DNA of 64,000 bases from Muribaculaceae bacterium (GTDB lineage Bacteria > Bacteroidota > Bacteroidia > Bacteroidales > Muribaculaceae): the NCBI GenBank assembly GCA_017462345.1, contig JAFTRI010000007.1, positions 1 to 64,000 of the forward strand. Direction: 5' to 3'. Position 1 is the first letter of the stretch, and every line of letters begins with the position of its first letter. The notes beneath the pieces were generated by a model. That model saw nothing but the letters and a program-made list of their open reading frames with translations, was not told the origin of the DNA and did not search any database. Below are positions 35,272 through 44,382 of this stretch, piece after piece. A program made the position numbers and the translations under genes.

Positions 35272-36801
35272 TTACTCCACTTTACCCTTGCCCGTCACAA
35301 AGTTCAGGTAAACCTTACCGGCAGCATTACCTGTACGAGCCTGGTCGCCACCTGTTCCACGATAAACGATGTTGCCGTCTTCATAGAATATGAATTCGGT
35401 CTGCCACCATTCATGACCTTCAAGTTTAATACAGAGACGCAGATTGCTGTCATCAGTCCCGTCGGTAGCAAGGACATCGGGAGACACGAACGGCCATTCG
35501 GCATCGGGATCATCGATTACATCGAATCTGTTGGTTTCAGATGGACCCCAGTTGCCACCGGCTGCCGCACCGAACACATACACATCCGGTTCGAGAATAT
35601 CAAGCACCGGAGAATCGCCCGACACATCCACGACAAAGATATACCAGCCCGACTTGGTTATGGAAAGATTACCACCGGCGTCCACTATCTCACCGGCGAC
35701 ATTGGTACGGATTGTGGGCACTCCATATCCCCACTCTCCACCATCCCAAGCGGTATTGGAATTGAACTTGAAACCGTTATCGGTATCACCCTTGACGTAA
35801 CGGATGGTCCAATATTTATTGGGACTTCCATTGACAGGAATCATTTCGGCCGCATTGTCCCAATTCCAGCCGCAGAATTGACCGATCATATAATATGTCT
35901 TGGGAGCTTCTGCAATAGAGAATGTCATTGACTCTACATTAACGGTAAATACCAGATCCCCGTCCAGCGGCATTACACCGTCTTCGGGAATATCAGCAGA
36001 GGTCGTGTTCGTAAGCAGAGTTCCGGTTGCCTGTTCACGTGAATCGGCATCGGGAGCAAACACCATACGGCCGGCTGCCGCATCACCGGTCTTGACATAC
36101 CTGTCGGCAACAACACGCCAAGAGCAGATGAAAGTTTCTGGGTCAAAGTCATTTTCGAGCGAGATTTTCACCTTGCCTGAGAATGTGGGGTTGTCATAGA
36201 CATTTCCTCCCGTACACTTCAGTGCGGCACGCACTTCCCCGTTGATTACGAGATGGTACACGTCATCGACAAAGATCGACTCGTAGGGTGTTACAGACAC
36301 CGCTGTAGCACTGCCCACACGCCCGAGGTAGACCGATGAAGTACCTTTCACCGCGTACGCGTCAAAGCCGATATAGCCGTCACGTGTTTCCGGAGACTTT
36401 CCGAATACGGAGTTGAAAGCATTGTCCCAGTCTTCGGCATACACATACCCTTTCTTAAACATATTGCCTCCGGCATCATCTTTCAATGTCACCTCTACAC
36501 TCCGGGCATTGTCAAGCCCAACATTATCGGCAAAGAGCATTTCAAGCTTAAGCTCGTTATCGGCAGGGAGATTAGTCACCTCAGCAATGTCGATTACATT
36601 GATTGTCATTGCATCCTTTGCGGTTTCAAGATTTATTGCCTGACCCGGGTTGATGACCGTCGAAGGGACTACCCCGTCAGCCGCCATCTGCGGCAACTGT
36701 CCATTGGTCTGCGGAACGCCATCGATAACCTCGTCATCGTCGCAGGCACAGAAACCCAATGCAAGCGATGACATCAGCATTATTCTAAATATATTTTTCA
36801 T
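35272..36801 (-). CDS. SusF/SusE-like outer-membrane glycan-binding lipoprotein
   Basis: The 509-residue lipoprotein (signal MKNIFRIMLMSSLALGFCAC) has an N-terminal Ig-like SusE-type region. Two tandem carbohydrate-binding modules follow: TYYMIGQFCGWNWDNAAEM (about 310-400) and DVYVFGAAAGGNWG (about 405-505). Paired aromatics (W, Y) in these modules are the starch-binding residues of SusE/SusF. It is last in the susCDEF order, at the place of SusF. The frame opens at a TTG (36810), but the ATG at 36801 starts the signal peptide. Confidence 0.87.
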   Translation of the reverse strand: MKNIFRIMLMSSLALGFCACDDDEVIDGVPQTNGQLPQMAADGVVPSTVINPGQAINLETAKDAMTINVIDIAEVTNLPADNELKLEMLFADNVGLDNARSVEVTLKDDAGGNMFKKGYVYAEDWDNAFNSVFGKSPETRDGYIGFDAYAVKGTSSVYLGRVGSATAVSVTPYESIFVDDVYHLVINGEVRAALKCTGGNVYDNPTFSGKVKISLENDFDPETFICSWRVVADRYVKTGDAAAGRMVFAPDADSREQATGTLLTNTTSADIPEDGVMPLDGDLVFTVNVESMTFSIAEAPKTYYMIGQFCGWNWDNAAEMIPVNGSPNKYWTIRYVKGDTDNGFKFNSNTAWDGGEWGYGVPTIRTNVAGEIVDAGGNLSITKSGWYIFVVDVSGDSPVLDILEPDVYVFGAAAGGNWGPSETNRFDVIDDPDAEWPFVSPDVLATDGTDDSNLRLCIKLEGHEWWQTEFIFYEDGNIVYRGTGGDQARTGNAAGKVYLNFVTGKGKVE

Positions 36802-36835
36802 TGCAGTCAAAATAATTGATGTTTGTTACTTATTA

Positions 36836-37765
36836 TCATTCAGGAGCTTCGACTTTTACAAATTTCACTTTGCCGTTCTTGAGATCGACAGTGAAGCTGA
36901 GATAGCCACCGTCCCATGACGAAATCATGTAGTTACCTTTACCTTTTACAATCGTCCCGTCATAGACACCTTCGGCATCAAGCGATATTTCATTATTCCC
37001 ATCGCTGGCAGTATATCCCCAGGCATCACCGCCATCCCATCCGGTCAGCTTGGAATAGAATTTGAATGTCAGTGTTCCTGCAGGTATTTCAAACGTAGCG
37101 TAATAGGTCTGCGAACCTATTTCGTCTTCCGACTCACGCAACCTCCAATCCGAAAGTGTCTCGGCACTCGCGGCATCAGGAGCGGCCCAATTCGTTGGAG
37201 TTCCTATAAGCCATAGTGTACCCGGCTCACGCACTGTCGCGTAACCCACCACATTAAGCTTGATGACATTTGAAAGTACCGTATAAGTATCATTCTCAAG
37301 TGTCGGGAAGTATGCGCGGAGGCGTACGTATATCGGTCCGGAATAAGGTGTACGTCCTTCATATTCGGTTACTTTCTTATATCCGAGAACCGTGCTTATC
37401 CCTTGGGCGATATCCGATGCAGGGACATCCATGTCGGCCTGCGTGCTTGTGAACGGAATCTCGGCGTATGGGACAGCATTCTCCTTGTTGAATATCCATT
37501 TGTCCTCGGGCAATGTAGAGAAATCGGGAGACAGCGAGACCTGTACCGCGTATGTAGGGATCACCGCCACACCATAGTCGGGCTGACTGCATGTGAGGTT
37601 CACAGTCTCCATCGATTCGAGGTCATAGACAAAATTTTCGGCCGTCGGAGGCGTATTCAAGAAGTTATTGTCGGTGGGTACTTCAGCACGCGGTTCAGTG
37701 TCCTCACAACTGACAATAGCCAATGAGGCCAACATGCCGGCTAAAAGCAATGATAATTTTTTCAT
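36836..37765 (-). CDS. SusE-like outer-membrane glycan-binding lipoprotein
   Basis: The 309-residue lipoprotein (MKKLSLLLAGMLASLAIVSC) has a SusE N-terminal Ig-like domain (about 25-175) with FVYDLESMETVNLTCSQPDYG, then a binding module with GTLWLIGTPTNWAAPD, FYSKLTGWDGGDAWGY and ISSWDGGYLSFTVDL. It is shorter than B. thetaiotaomicron SusE and has one module where the SusF-like partner has two. It lies between susD and the SusF-like gene. Confidence 0.87.
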   Translation of the reverse strand: MKKLSLLLAGMLASLAIVSCEDTEPRAEVPTDNNFLNTPPTAENFVYDLESMETVNLTCSQPDYGVAVIPTYAVQVSLSPDFSTLPEDKWIFNKENAVPYAEIPFTSTQADMDVPASDIAQGISTVLGYKKVTEYEGRTPYSGPIYVRLRAYFPTLENDTYTVLSNVIKLNVVGYATVREPGTLWLIGTPTNWAAPDAASAETLSDWRLRESEDEIGSQTYYATFEIPAGTLTFKFYSKLTGWDGGDAWGYTASDGNNEISLDAEGVYDGTIVKGKGNYMISSWDGGYLSFTVDLKNGKVKFVKVEAPE

Positions 37766-37803
37766 GATTATTTTCTTGTTTAACAAGTTATACATTTCGG
37801 ATA

Positions 37804-39441
37804 TTAATACCCGGCATTCTGATTATAGTTCTGTAGGCTGATAATAGTCTGCGGGATGGGGAACAGATCCATGTGAGAAGCGATAGCCTGACCTTTGGCG
37901 ACACCGCCTTTCCAGTTCCAGTTATAGCTGCCTCCGGCATAGTGCCCGAAACGCACCAGGTCGGTACGACGGCAGTTCTCGCCGTAAAGCTCACGCGCAC
38001 GCTCGTCAATGATCTGGTTGAGTGTAGGAGTTGACTCAAGCGAGCCGATATTTGCCCTTTTACGGATATAGTTCACATATTCCAAAGCCTTATCGCTGTC
38101 GCGTCCTGACCTTACAGCACTTTCGGCAGCCATCAGGTACACATCGGCAAGGCGTATGATAGGATAGTCGGCCGAAGAGAATTTGGTCGCATCAAGCTGG
38201 GTTTCCGATTTGGTGCCATCATCCTCATACGTCCAGTTGCTGAACTTCATGTTGGCATAGCCGTAGTTGAACGTGGCTTGTGAAAGTTCAGGGTTGTCAA
38301 TGGTGAAACCATGATTGGATGTACGCCACAGCTTCACACGCTCATCACCCGAGTCCCCACCGTTCCAAGTGAATTTTTCCGAGAACTGCTTGCGTGCGAC
38401 CATACACTTCCATGCCTCAGTAGAGTTATAGTCGGCCGGAGTCATTGTCCATGTATCGGAAGCGGCAGGGTTGGCGCATCCGGCGGCAATCATGAAAGTA
38501 GAGCCGGCATAGCTGGTGATATAGGTGGCATCCTGAGGTATTGCCCAGATGATCTCATTCTCGGCTTTGTTGGAGCCACCTGATACATACTGGTCATTAT
38601 TGGCGCCGAACAGGTTCAGGTAGTGTTTGGCAAGACCGGTCTGCTCGAAACCGCCTCCCCGGTGACGCGCTATGATTTCCTCACACTTGTCCCAGCACTT
38701 GTCCCAAGCCGGAGTACCTGTAAACACCCCTGCATTCAGATAGAACTTTGCAAGCAGGGCATCACAGGCATCCTTGCCGACGTAGCCATAGACAACCTCG
38801 GTATTGTCGCCATATTCAGCCGAGATGGACTCAAGTTCACCCACGACCTTATTGTATATCTCGGCACGGGTTGACTGTCCGGGAGCGACACCGGCTGTAA
38901 GTGTCTCATCGGAATAGCCCACATTTCCGAACATATCGACAAGATAATAATAAGCAAGCGCACGTATTATGCGTACCTGACGCGAATATTCCGAAACCTT
39001 GGCGGCATCAGCTCCGGCAAATTTGCCCTCATTGACATCACGCAGGAAATTGTTACATATCGACACGACGATATAGAGACGTGAATATGTCCCGTAGAAG
39101 ATAGGATTGTTGGCCGAGAAGTCATTGGTCACAAGCGAGTAGTAACCGGCATCGGTAAATGACAGCCACACATACTCGTCAGTAGTCAACTCGTTAAGAC
39201 AGAACACCGCGCGCTGGAAAGTACTCATACCTCCGTCATATCCTTGCAGCACGGGAGACCCGTCGGCCCCGCCTGTTCCGGGAGAACAAAGGCTCTGATA
39301 GCATCCCGCAAGCGAACGGTCAAGGTCAGGTTCCTGTATAACATTGGGATCGGTAGGGGTTACGTTCAAGTCATCAGTGCAGGATGACAATCCAAGAACA
39401 GCAAGCCCCATTGCAATAAATATTTTGCTGAAATTTTTCAT
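37804..39441 (-). CDS. SusD/RagB-family outer-membrane nutrient-binding lipoprotein
   Basis: The 545-residue lipoprotein (MKNFSKIFIAMGLAVLGLSSC) has the SusD TPR-helical scaffold: LAGCYQSLCSPGTGG, RALAYYYLVDMFGNVGYSDE, FYLNAGVFTG and the C-terminal YPIIRLADVYLMAAESAVR with YVNYIRKRANI and IDERARELYGENCRRTDLVRFG. It forms the lid of the SusC transporter and captures glycan at the cell surface. The frame opens at a TTG (39450), but the ATG at 39441 fits the signal. Confidence 0.95.
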   Translation of the reverse strand: MKNFSKIFIAMGLAVLGLSSCTDDLNVTPTDPNVIQEPDLDRSLAGCYQSLCSPGTGGADGSPVLQGYDGGMSTFQRAVFCLNELTTDEYVWLSFTDAGYYSLVTNDFSANNPIFYGTYSRLYIVVSICNNFLRDVNEGKFAGADAAKVSEYSRQVRIIRALAYYYLVDMFGNVGYSDETLTAGVAPGQSTRAEIYNKVVGELESISAEYGDNTEVVYGYVGKDACDALLAKFYLNAGVFTGTPAWDKCWDKCEEIIARHRGGGFEQTGLAKHYLNLFGANNDQYVSGGSNKAENEIIWAIPQDATYITSYAGSTFMIAAGCANPAASDTWTMTPADYNSTEAWKCMVARKQFSEKFTWNGGDSGDERVKLWRTSNHGFTIDNPELSQATFNYGYANMKFSNWTYEDDGTKSETQLDATKFSSADYPIIRLADVYLMAAESAVRSGRDSDKALEYVNYIRKRANIGSLESTPTLNQIIDERARELYGENCRRTDLVRFGHYAGGSYNWNWKGGVAKGQAIASHMDLFPIPQTIISLQNYNQNAGY

Positions 39442-39463
39442 AATTTTCAATCATTTATCATGT

Positions 39464-42400
39464 TTAGAATGTGGCTACGAGACCAAGAGTGAAAGTAATC
39501 GGACGTGGATACACGTTGTTGTCGATACCGCCATAGACTTCAGGATCAAGGCCTTTGTATTTTGTAATCACGAACGGGTTCTGCACTGCACCGTACAGAC
39601 GCAGACGCAGGGCATTGTCCAGCAACTCGTTGAATGTGTAACCGAGAGTAATATTGTCGCAACGCAGGAAACTTGCATTTTCAATCCAGTAGTCACTCAG
39701 ATTGAGAGCATCGTTCACTGTTATATCGTTAAAATAGAACTCGTTGCGTATCAAGTTATTGAGTCCGTAGCTGTCAACTGTAGTGAGATTGGTGCGGGCA
39801 TAGCGTTGCGCGTTGTAGACATAGTTGCCGATATTGGCGCGCAATACGATTCCGAAATCCCAATTCCTGTAGTTGAGCGTATTGTTCCATGTCATCGTTA
39901 CCTTGGGGTCGGGAGAGTGATAGTTGATGCGGTCATCATCATTGATTACACCGTCACCGTTGATATCGACATACTGGCCGGGGATAGGATCGCCATTCTG
40001 GTCATATACCTGCTGGTAAACGCGGAATGTGCTGGCAGCCTCATCCACCATGTGATACTGTAGCCCTGTGCCTATACCTGAAGGTGTGTTGGCAGCGACA
40101 ATCGGAGCATCGGACTCCTTGTTGCCCGTCAACTTGGTGATGGTATTCTTGTTCCACGCGACATTGAAACTTGTGTTCCAGGTGAAATCCTTGGTCACTA
40201 TGGGTTTAGCACCGATGGTCGCCTCGATACCGAGGTTGCGGAGAGTTCCTATATTACGTGTCATATAGTTGGTTGTAGTAGAGCCAGCCGCAACCGGGAT
40301 GTTGGCAAGGAGATCCTCGGTATCGCGCAGATACCAGTCAAAACTTGCCGTAATGCGGTTGCTGAGGAATGCCATGTCAACACCCACATTCCATGTTGTT
40401 GTCTCCTCCCACTTGATATCCGGGTCATAAGCCTGGGGATAAAGCGGGTTAATCCAACCGTTTCCATCGGGAGAGGGATAGTAGGCAGCCTGCTGTGACT
40501 CAACATATACCGGAAGATAAGGGAAATAGCTGTTTACATCCTGCTGGCCGGTAATACCCCATTCGAGACGGAGTTTAAGGTCGTTCATTATATCGCGTGC
40601 GCCTTCCATGAACGGCATGTTAATGGCTTTCCATCCCAACGCGAGTGCCGGGAAGAGACCCCAACGCGTATCCTTCGAGAAACGTGATGTACCGTCATCA
40701 CGCAGGGTGAATGTCAACAGGTAGGTATCATCGTAGGTATAGTTCAGACGCCCGAAGAATGAGACAAGCTGCAGCTTGTTGCCCCAACGGTACATAGGTA
40801 CATTGTTATAGGTTTTTCCGATATTCTCGGCTGTAGCTTCGTTTAGCGTCAAGTCATATACCCCGTTCTGGTAGATCGACGGGGGCTGATTGTCGCCACC
40901 CCAGCTGTTATTGTACCCGAGAGTGTTGATATAGGTAGCCTCGTGTCCCGAATAATCACTGCGTTGCCAAGAGTAGCCGACTGTAGCGTCCACGAATGAC
41001 TTGAATTCATCAAACTCATTGCGGTAGTTGGCATAGAACTCAAGAAGGGTGTTACGCTGCAATTCCGACTTCTCATAGCGTGTACCGGCACCGTTATGAT
41101 AATTGCCCAACCATGACTGTACAGAGTTCTGGTTGGTTGTGCTTATAGTGCTTGCATCAGATACTTCATAACCCAGATTCAAGTTCAGATGCAATTCCGG
41201 CAGGAAGTGGAGTGCATAGTCGAGTTGCAGGTTGCCGTTTGAAGTCCATATCTCCGAACGGTTGTTCACCTCATCGAGCAATGCGACAGGGTTCTTGGCC
41301 GCGTTGCCGTCGGGAGCACCGTTACCACCGGTAACAGTAGTATATCCGTTGAAAATCTTCGCACCAGCCTCATCGAGCATACCGATGTTGCTGTGTACGG
41401 GAAGTGTCGGGTTAAATGTTACGGCAGCACCCACTGCTCCGGTATCGGCATCACGTGTCTTAACATATGCGCCCTTTGCACTGGCATTGACCGAAAGCAT
41501 GTCATTGAAGAACTTCGGCGACAGGTTGAATCCGGCTGTAACACGATCCATCTTGGAAGTCTTGATTATACCGTTACTCCCGGTGTAAGATGCCGAAACG
41601 CGATAAGGCAGGATTCCGGCAGTGCCGCCAACACTCAGACTATAGTCATGTGAAACCGTCGTACGGAGCACTTCATCCTGCCAGTCGGTATTGGCATCAC
41701 CGAGTTGAGCCATAGCCGACGGTGTACCGAGCTTGTTGGTAACAACATCACGGAATTCGTTCCCGTCCATCACATCAAGAGTCTTACGCGCTGTGTTGAT
41801 GTGCATGTTGGCAGTAAAATTCACCTGAGGCTTACCCGATTTACCTTTCTTGGTAGTAATTATGATTACACCGTTGGATGCACGGCTACCGTAGATTGCG
41901 GTAGCAGATGCCCCTTTCAGTATCGACATCGACTCGATATTGTCGGGAGAAACCATTGTCATGGCATCGGTCCCGGCGTATGACATTCCAAGCATCGGGA
42001 CACCGTCAATCACGACAAGAGGGTTGTTATTGGCACTCAACGACGAGCCGCCACGAATACGTATCGTAGCTCCACCCCGCGGGTCACCGCCATTGGAGGT
42101 AACCACTACACCGGGAGACGCACCGACGAGAAGGTCTTGAGCCGAAGTGGCAAGACCCGCCTCGATTTCGTCAGGCATCACCACAGCCATAGCTCCGGTG
42201 GCATCTGATTTCTTCACCGTACCGTAACCGATGGCCACGACTTCATTAAGGACCACACTGTTTTCTTTCAGGAGCACATCGATTGTCGTACGACCGGCTA
42301 CAGCGATGGTCTGAGTCTCATAACCCACATAGGATACGACAATAGTGCCGTCAGATGCGACATCGAGTGTATATTTACCATCGATATCAGTCGCAGTTCC

Positions 42401-42571
42401 GGCTGTCGATGAGCCTTGTACAAGAATACTTGCCCCGATAAGCGGTTCGCCTGTCGGGTCGGTAACTGTACCGCTGACCTTAATTGACTGCGCATTTATC
42501 CCAATCGAGAAAAGCAGCCCTAACATTAAAAAGAGGAATTTCTTGTTGATTCCTGTTGCTATTTGCTTCAT
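39464..42571 (-). CDS. SusC/RagA-family TonB-linked outer-membrane transporter
   Basis: The 1035-residue protein has a signal peptide to about residue 28. A CarboxypepD-regulatory-like domain follows (IKVSGTVTDPTGEPLIGASI to about 105), then the SusC/RagA motif near VVLNEVVAIGYGTVKKSD, a plug domain with DPRGGATIRIRGGSSL, VVIDGVPMLG and SRASNGVIIITTKKGK, and a 22-strand barrel ending ITFTLGLVATF. It imports oligosaccharides bound by the SusD partner, powered by TonB-ExbBD. It is first in the operon, with a promoter ~210 bases upstream. Confidence 0.96.
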   Translation of the reverse strand: MKQIATGINKKFLFLMLGLLFSIGINAQSIKVSGTVTDPTGEPLIGASILVQGSSTAGTATDIDGKYTLDVASDGTIVVSYVGYETQTIAVAGRTTIDVLLKENSVVLNEVVAIGYGTVKKSDATGAMAVVMPDEIEAGLATSAQDLLVGASPGVVVTSNGGDPRGGATIRIRGGSSLSANNNPLVVIDGVPMLGMSYAGTDAMTMVSPDNIESMSILKGASATAIYGSRASNGVIIITTKKGKSGKPQVNFTANMHINTARKTLDVMDGNEFRDVVTNKLGTPSAMAQLGDANTDWQDEVLRTTVSHDYSLSVGGTAGILPYRVSASYTGSNGIIKTSKMDRVTAGFNLSPKFFNDMLSVNASAKGAYVKTRDADTGAVGAAVTFNPTLPVHSNIGMLDEAGAKIFNGYTTVTGGNGAPDGNAAKNPVALLDEVNNRSEIWTSNGNLQLDYALHFLPELHLNLNLGYEVSDASTISTTNQNSVQSWLGNYHNGAGTRYEKSELQRNTLLEFYANYRNEFDEFKSFVDATVGYSWQRSDYSGHEATYINTLGYNNSWGGDNQPPSIYQNGVYDLTLNEATAENIGKTYNNVPMYRWGNKLQLVSFFGRLNYTYDDTYLLTFTLRDDGTSRFSKDTRWGLFPALALGWKAINMPFMEGARDIMNDLKLRLEWGITGQQDVNSYFPYLPVYVESQQAAYYPSPDGNGWINPLYPQAYDPDIKWEETTTWNVGVDMAFLSNRITASFDWYLRDTEDLLANIPVAAGSTTTNYMTRNIGTLRNLGIEATIGAKPIVTKDFTWNTSFNVAWNKNTITKLTGNKESDAPIVAANTPSGIGTGLQYHMVDEAASTFRVYQQVYDQNGDPIPGQYVDINGDGVINDDDRINYHSPDPKVTMTWNNTLNYRNWDFGIVLRANIGNYVYNAQRYARTNLTTVDSYGLNNLIRNEFYFNDITVNDALNLSDYWIENASFLRCDNITLGYTFNELLDNALRLRLYGAVQNPFVITKYKGLDPEVYGGIDNNVYPRPITFTLGLVATF

Positions 42572-43211
42572 CTAAAAATTGATTTGGTTAATAATTTCAG
42601 TAAGATGTTTTCTACACGGTTAACTAAAGACAACTTGTGTCGGTTCTGTCGGGTCATTTTCCCGGTATCAGAGTGCATCCTTCACATACCCGAATGTCAG
42701 GTAATCAATAATACATTTCTTCTCCATGATATAAATTAGCTGGTTAATTAAAATATCTTTCCCAATCTCTACTTTGGACGATATGCAAAATTATCGGAAA
42801 TGGGAATCCGAATTTCCGCGATGATATAAATGTGAGAACCAGAACAAGTCAATCATACTTAGATATATTTAGAAATGAAACATTTACACTCTGACGCTAC
42901 CGCCAGTTAAGTGAGATTATCATGAGATATAAAGGCATAATCCACATAGGGCATGAGTGCCATACATCAATTTCACGGTGTATCTAAAAGTGCTGATAAA
43001 CAAAAAAGTAACGCTTAACTTCACAGTCGGCGTTACTCGTAAAAATCGTTAATACTAAACGATTCTTGCATTTAATGTAAAACTTATCCCAAAGTTAGAT
43101 GCCGATGCGGTACACACGGTTGCCGGTGAGAGATGATATGAGACATAACTACCAATAAAGTACTGTCATACAGCTCACTCCGCTAAATAAATTATGAGAC
43201 GGCAATATAGA
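42572..43211. other. 640-bp intergenic region upstream of susC
   Basis: No supported gene. It holds the predicted susC promoter (42786-42793) with a palindrome, a ~208-nt susC leader, and two inverted repeats: AGTAACGC/GCGTTACT (43007-43014 and 43030-43037) and AATCGTT/AACGATT (43044-43050 and 43058-43064). A second minus-strand -7-like box, TAACTTTG, lies at 43090-43097. It is notably AT-rich. Confidence 0.6.
42786..42818 (-). promoter_or_regulatory. susC promoter with palindrome in the -33 region
   Basis: TAATTTTG on the minus strand (42786-42793) is a full -7 match. No TTTG lies at the -33 place. Instead CGGAAAT (42795-42801) and ATTTCCG (42812-42818) form an inverted repeat there. A missing -33 plus a palindrome suggests activator-dependent transcription, fitting a SusR-like regulator encoded nearby. 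Confidence 0.5.
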
Positions 43212-43934
43212 TTAAAGCGACCTTATCGAGCCCTCAAAGTCTCCCGTAGCCTCGGTTATGCTATTACGATACCGTGAACGGTAGTTATAGACAGTGGCAA
43301 CAGAGAGATGCAGCGCCGTAGCAATCTGTTTAATGTCGGAGATACCCAATCTCATCATCGCGAAAACCCTCATCTCACTTGTCAGTGTCCCGTCCTGCCT
43401 CATAGCAATACGCTCGTTTTCGGGAAGCAGGCTATTGAACCGGTTGAAAAAATCAGGGAACAAGGAAAGAAACGTCTTGTCAAAGTTGGCATAAACAGGT
43501 TCAAGATCTTCATCCATGTCGGATTGAGACAACCTGGAATGCAGCTCCTCCCTCCTGTTGGCTGCCGAAAGCCGCAAAAGGCCTTTGCGGTACCTCTCCT
43601 TATCGGCAACCCGAGAGAAACAGATGCACAGGTCATTACCTATCGAGACATCTTTTCGGGCATTGAGTTGCCGCAATACTGATATTTCCTCCTGTAACAC
43701 GGCGGCAGTATTACTTGACGCGAGGAGCTCGGACCTGGCGTTTTCAAGCGATTCGGCAAGTTCACCGACCCTGTACAAGAGTACAACCATTGCAATCGCG
43801 CCTAAAACGGCTAAAAGTATTACCGGAAGCAACAATGACATGCCGGCAGATGCAAAACAGGCAATCACAGCAACCGACACCAAGGCAAACGCTGACAAAA
43901 GGGGAACAACTCCCCGGGGATACCGTGGTTTCAT
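43212..43934 (-). CDS. short SusR-like/DUF6377-type membrane regulator
   Basis: The 240-residue protein has two N-terminal membrane segments (about 10-30 and 33-53), a coiled coil (about 55-95, ELAESLENARSELLASSN and ISVLRQLNARK), and a cytoplasmic domain (about 100-240). The latter ends in a helix-turn-helix, MMRLGISDIKQIATALHLS then VATVYNYRSRYRNSI. This matches the C-terminal part of DUF6377/SusR-like regulators, which normally carry a long periplasmic TPR sensor before the membrane helix. That sensor is absent here. It is on the same strand and upstream of susC, the usual place for the regulator. It is either a minimal regulator or a truncated one. Confidence 0.75.
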   Translation of the reverse strand: MKPRYPRGVVPLLSAFALVSVAVIACFASAGMSLLLPVILLAVLGAIAMVVLLYRVGELAESLENARSELLASSNTAAVLQEEISVLRQLNARKDVSIGNDLCICFSRVADKERYRKGLLRLSAANRREELHSRLSQSDMDEDLEPVYANFDKTFLSLFPDFFNRFNSLLPENERIAMRQDGTLTSEMRVFAMMRLGISDIKQIATALHLSVATVYNYRSRYRNSITEATGDFEGSIRSL

Positions 43935-44023
43935 GACAATCGACAGCCAATGTCCCCGATTGGCCCGCTTGTTACCGATGGGCTGGATAGGACTTGGCTT
44001 CCCGTTCGTTCATTCCTGACAAA

Positions 44024-44228
44024 TTGGCGATTTTTCAGATGCCGAAAGGCATAGCATCCAACCCTTATTGCACGACAAAGCGTGAACCCACTCTTTTTTA
44101 TCTGCATCTGAAGGTATCGCCAAACACCTGAATCGTCAAAACAAAAAAGAAAGTAAAGTCCACGCCTAAGCGTGAACACCAGACTTTACTTTTTTGACGA
44201 TTCTTAAAAAATTGGCGATTCTCAGATG
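44024..44228. repeat. block of nested hairpins and degenerate repeats
   Basis: TTGGCGAT (44024-44031) plus CAGATGC (44036-44042) pair with GCATCTG (44104-44110) plus ATCGCCAA (44116-44123). A second structure nests three stems: GAATCGTCAAA (44130-44140) with TTTGACGATTC (44193-44203), AAGTAAAGTC (44151-44160) with GACTTTACTT (44182-44191), and CACGC/GCGTG (44161-44165/44070-type copy at 44170-44174). The unit TTGGCGATTnTCAGATG recurs directly at 44212-44228. A GCC-GAAA-GGC tetraloop lies at 44041-44050. The middle hairpin is flanked by T-runs on both strands and can terminate transcription in either direction. Confidence 0.65.
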
Positions 44229-44273
44229 TCAAAAAGCGAAAGCTAATGCTTTGTCAATATTTTCACAAAATGT

Positions 44274-44309
44274 TGTGGCAAATTTAGCAAATTCGCCACA
44301 AATAACAAA
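44274..44309 (-). promoter_or_regulatory. minus-strand promoter overlapping a 27-bp palindrome
   Basis: On the minus strand TAAATTTG (44279-44286) and TTTG (44306-44309) are 19 bp apart, a full consensus promoter. TGTGGCAAATTT (44274-44285) and AAATTCGCCACA (44289-44300) form an 11-of-12 palindrome that covers the -7 box. The promoter points to the SusR-like gene, 340 bases away, through the hairpin block. Confidence 0.6.
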
Positions 44310-44348
44310 CAAGCCATTCAGGGAGACCACCATCATAAATATTATCAC

Positions 44349-44356
44349 TATCTTTG
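44349..44356 (+). promoter_or_regulatory. -7 element of the C1 peptidase gene
   Basis: TATCTTTG matches TAnnTTTG, 27 bases before the ATG at 44383. Confidence 0.6.
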
Positions 44357-44382
44357 CCTACAGAAAATAAATTATTGAAATC

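Larger units (their letters stand above)
43935..44382. other. 448-bp noncoding region between the SusR-like gene and the C1 peptidase gene
   Basis: No supported gene. From left to right it holds a 100-bp hairpin, a second nested hairpin with U-runs on both strands, a direct repeat of the first arm, a 27-bp palindrome overlapping a minus-strand promoter, and the plus-strand promoter of the peptidase gene. The parts are listed separately. Confidence 0.7.

Noticed and set aside
35161-35931. 256-codon frame on the plus strand opposite the SusF-like gene
   Set aside because: Shadow of the SusF coding frame; it spans the operon terminator.
44024-44228. CRISPR-like or attC-like array
   Set aside because: The repeats are inverted and nested rather than evenly spaced direct repeats, there are no cas or integrase genes, and no attC core sites were seen.
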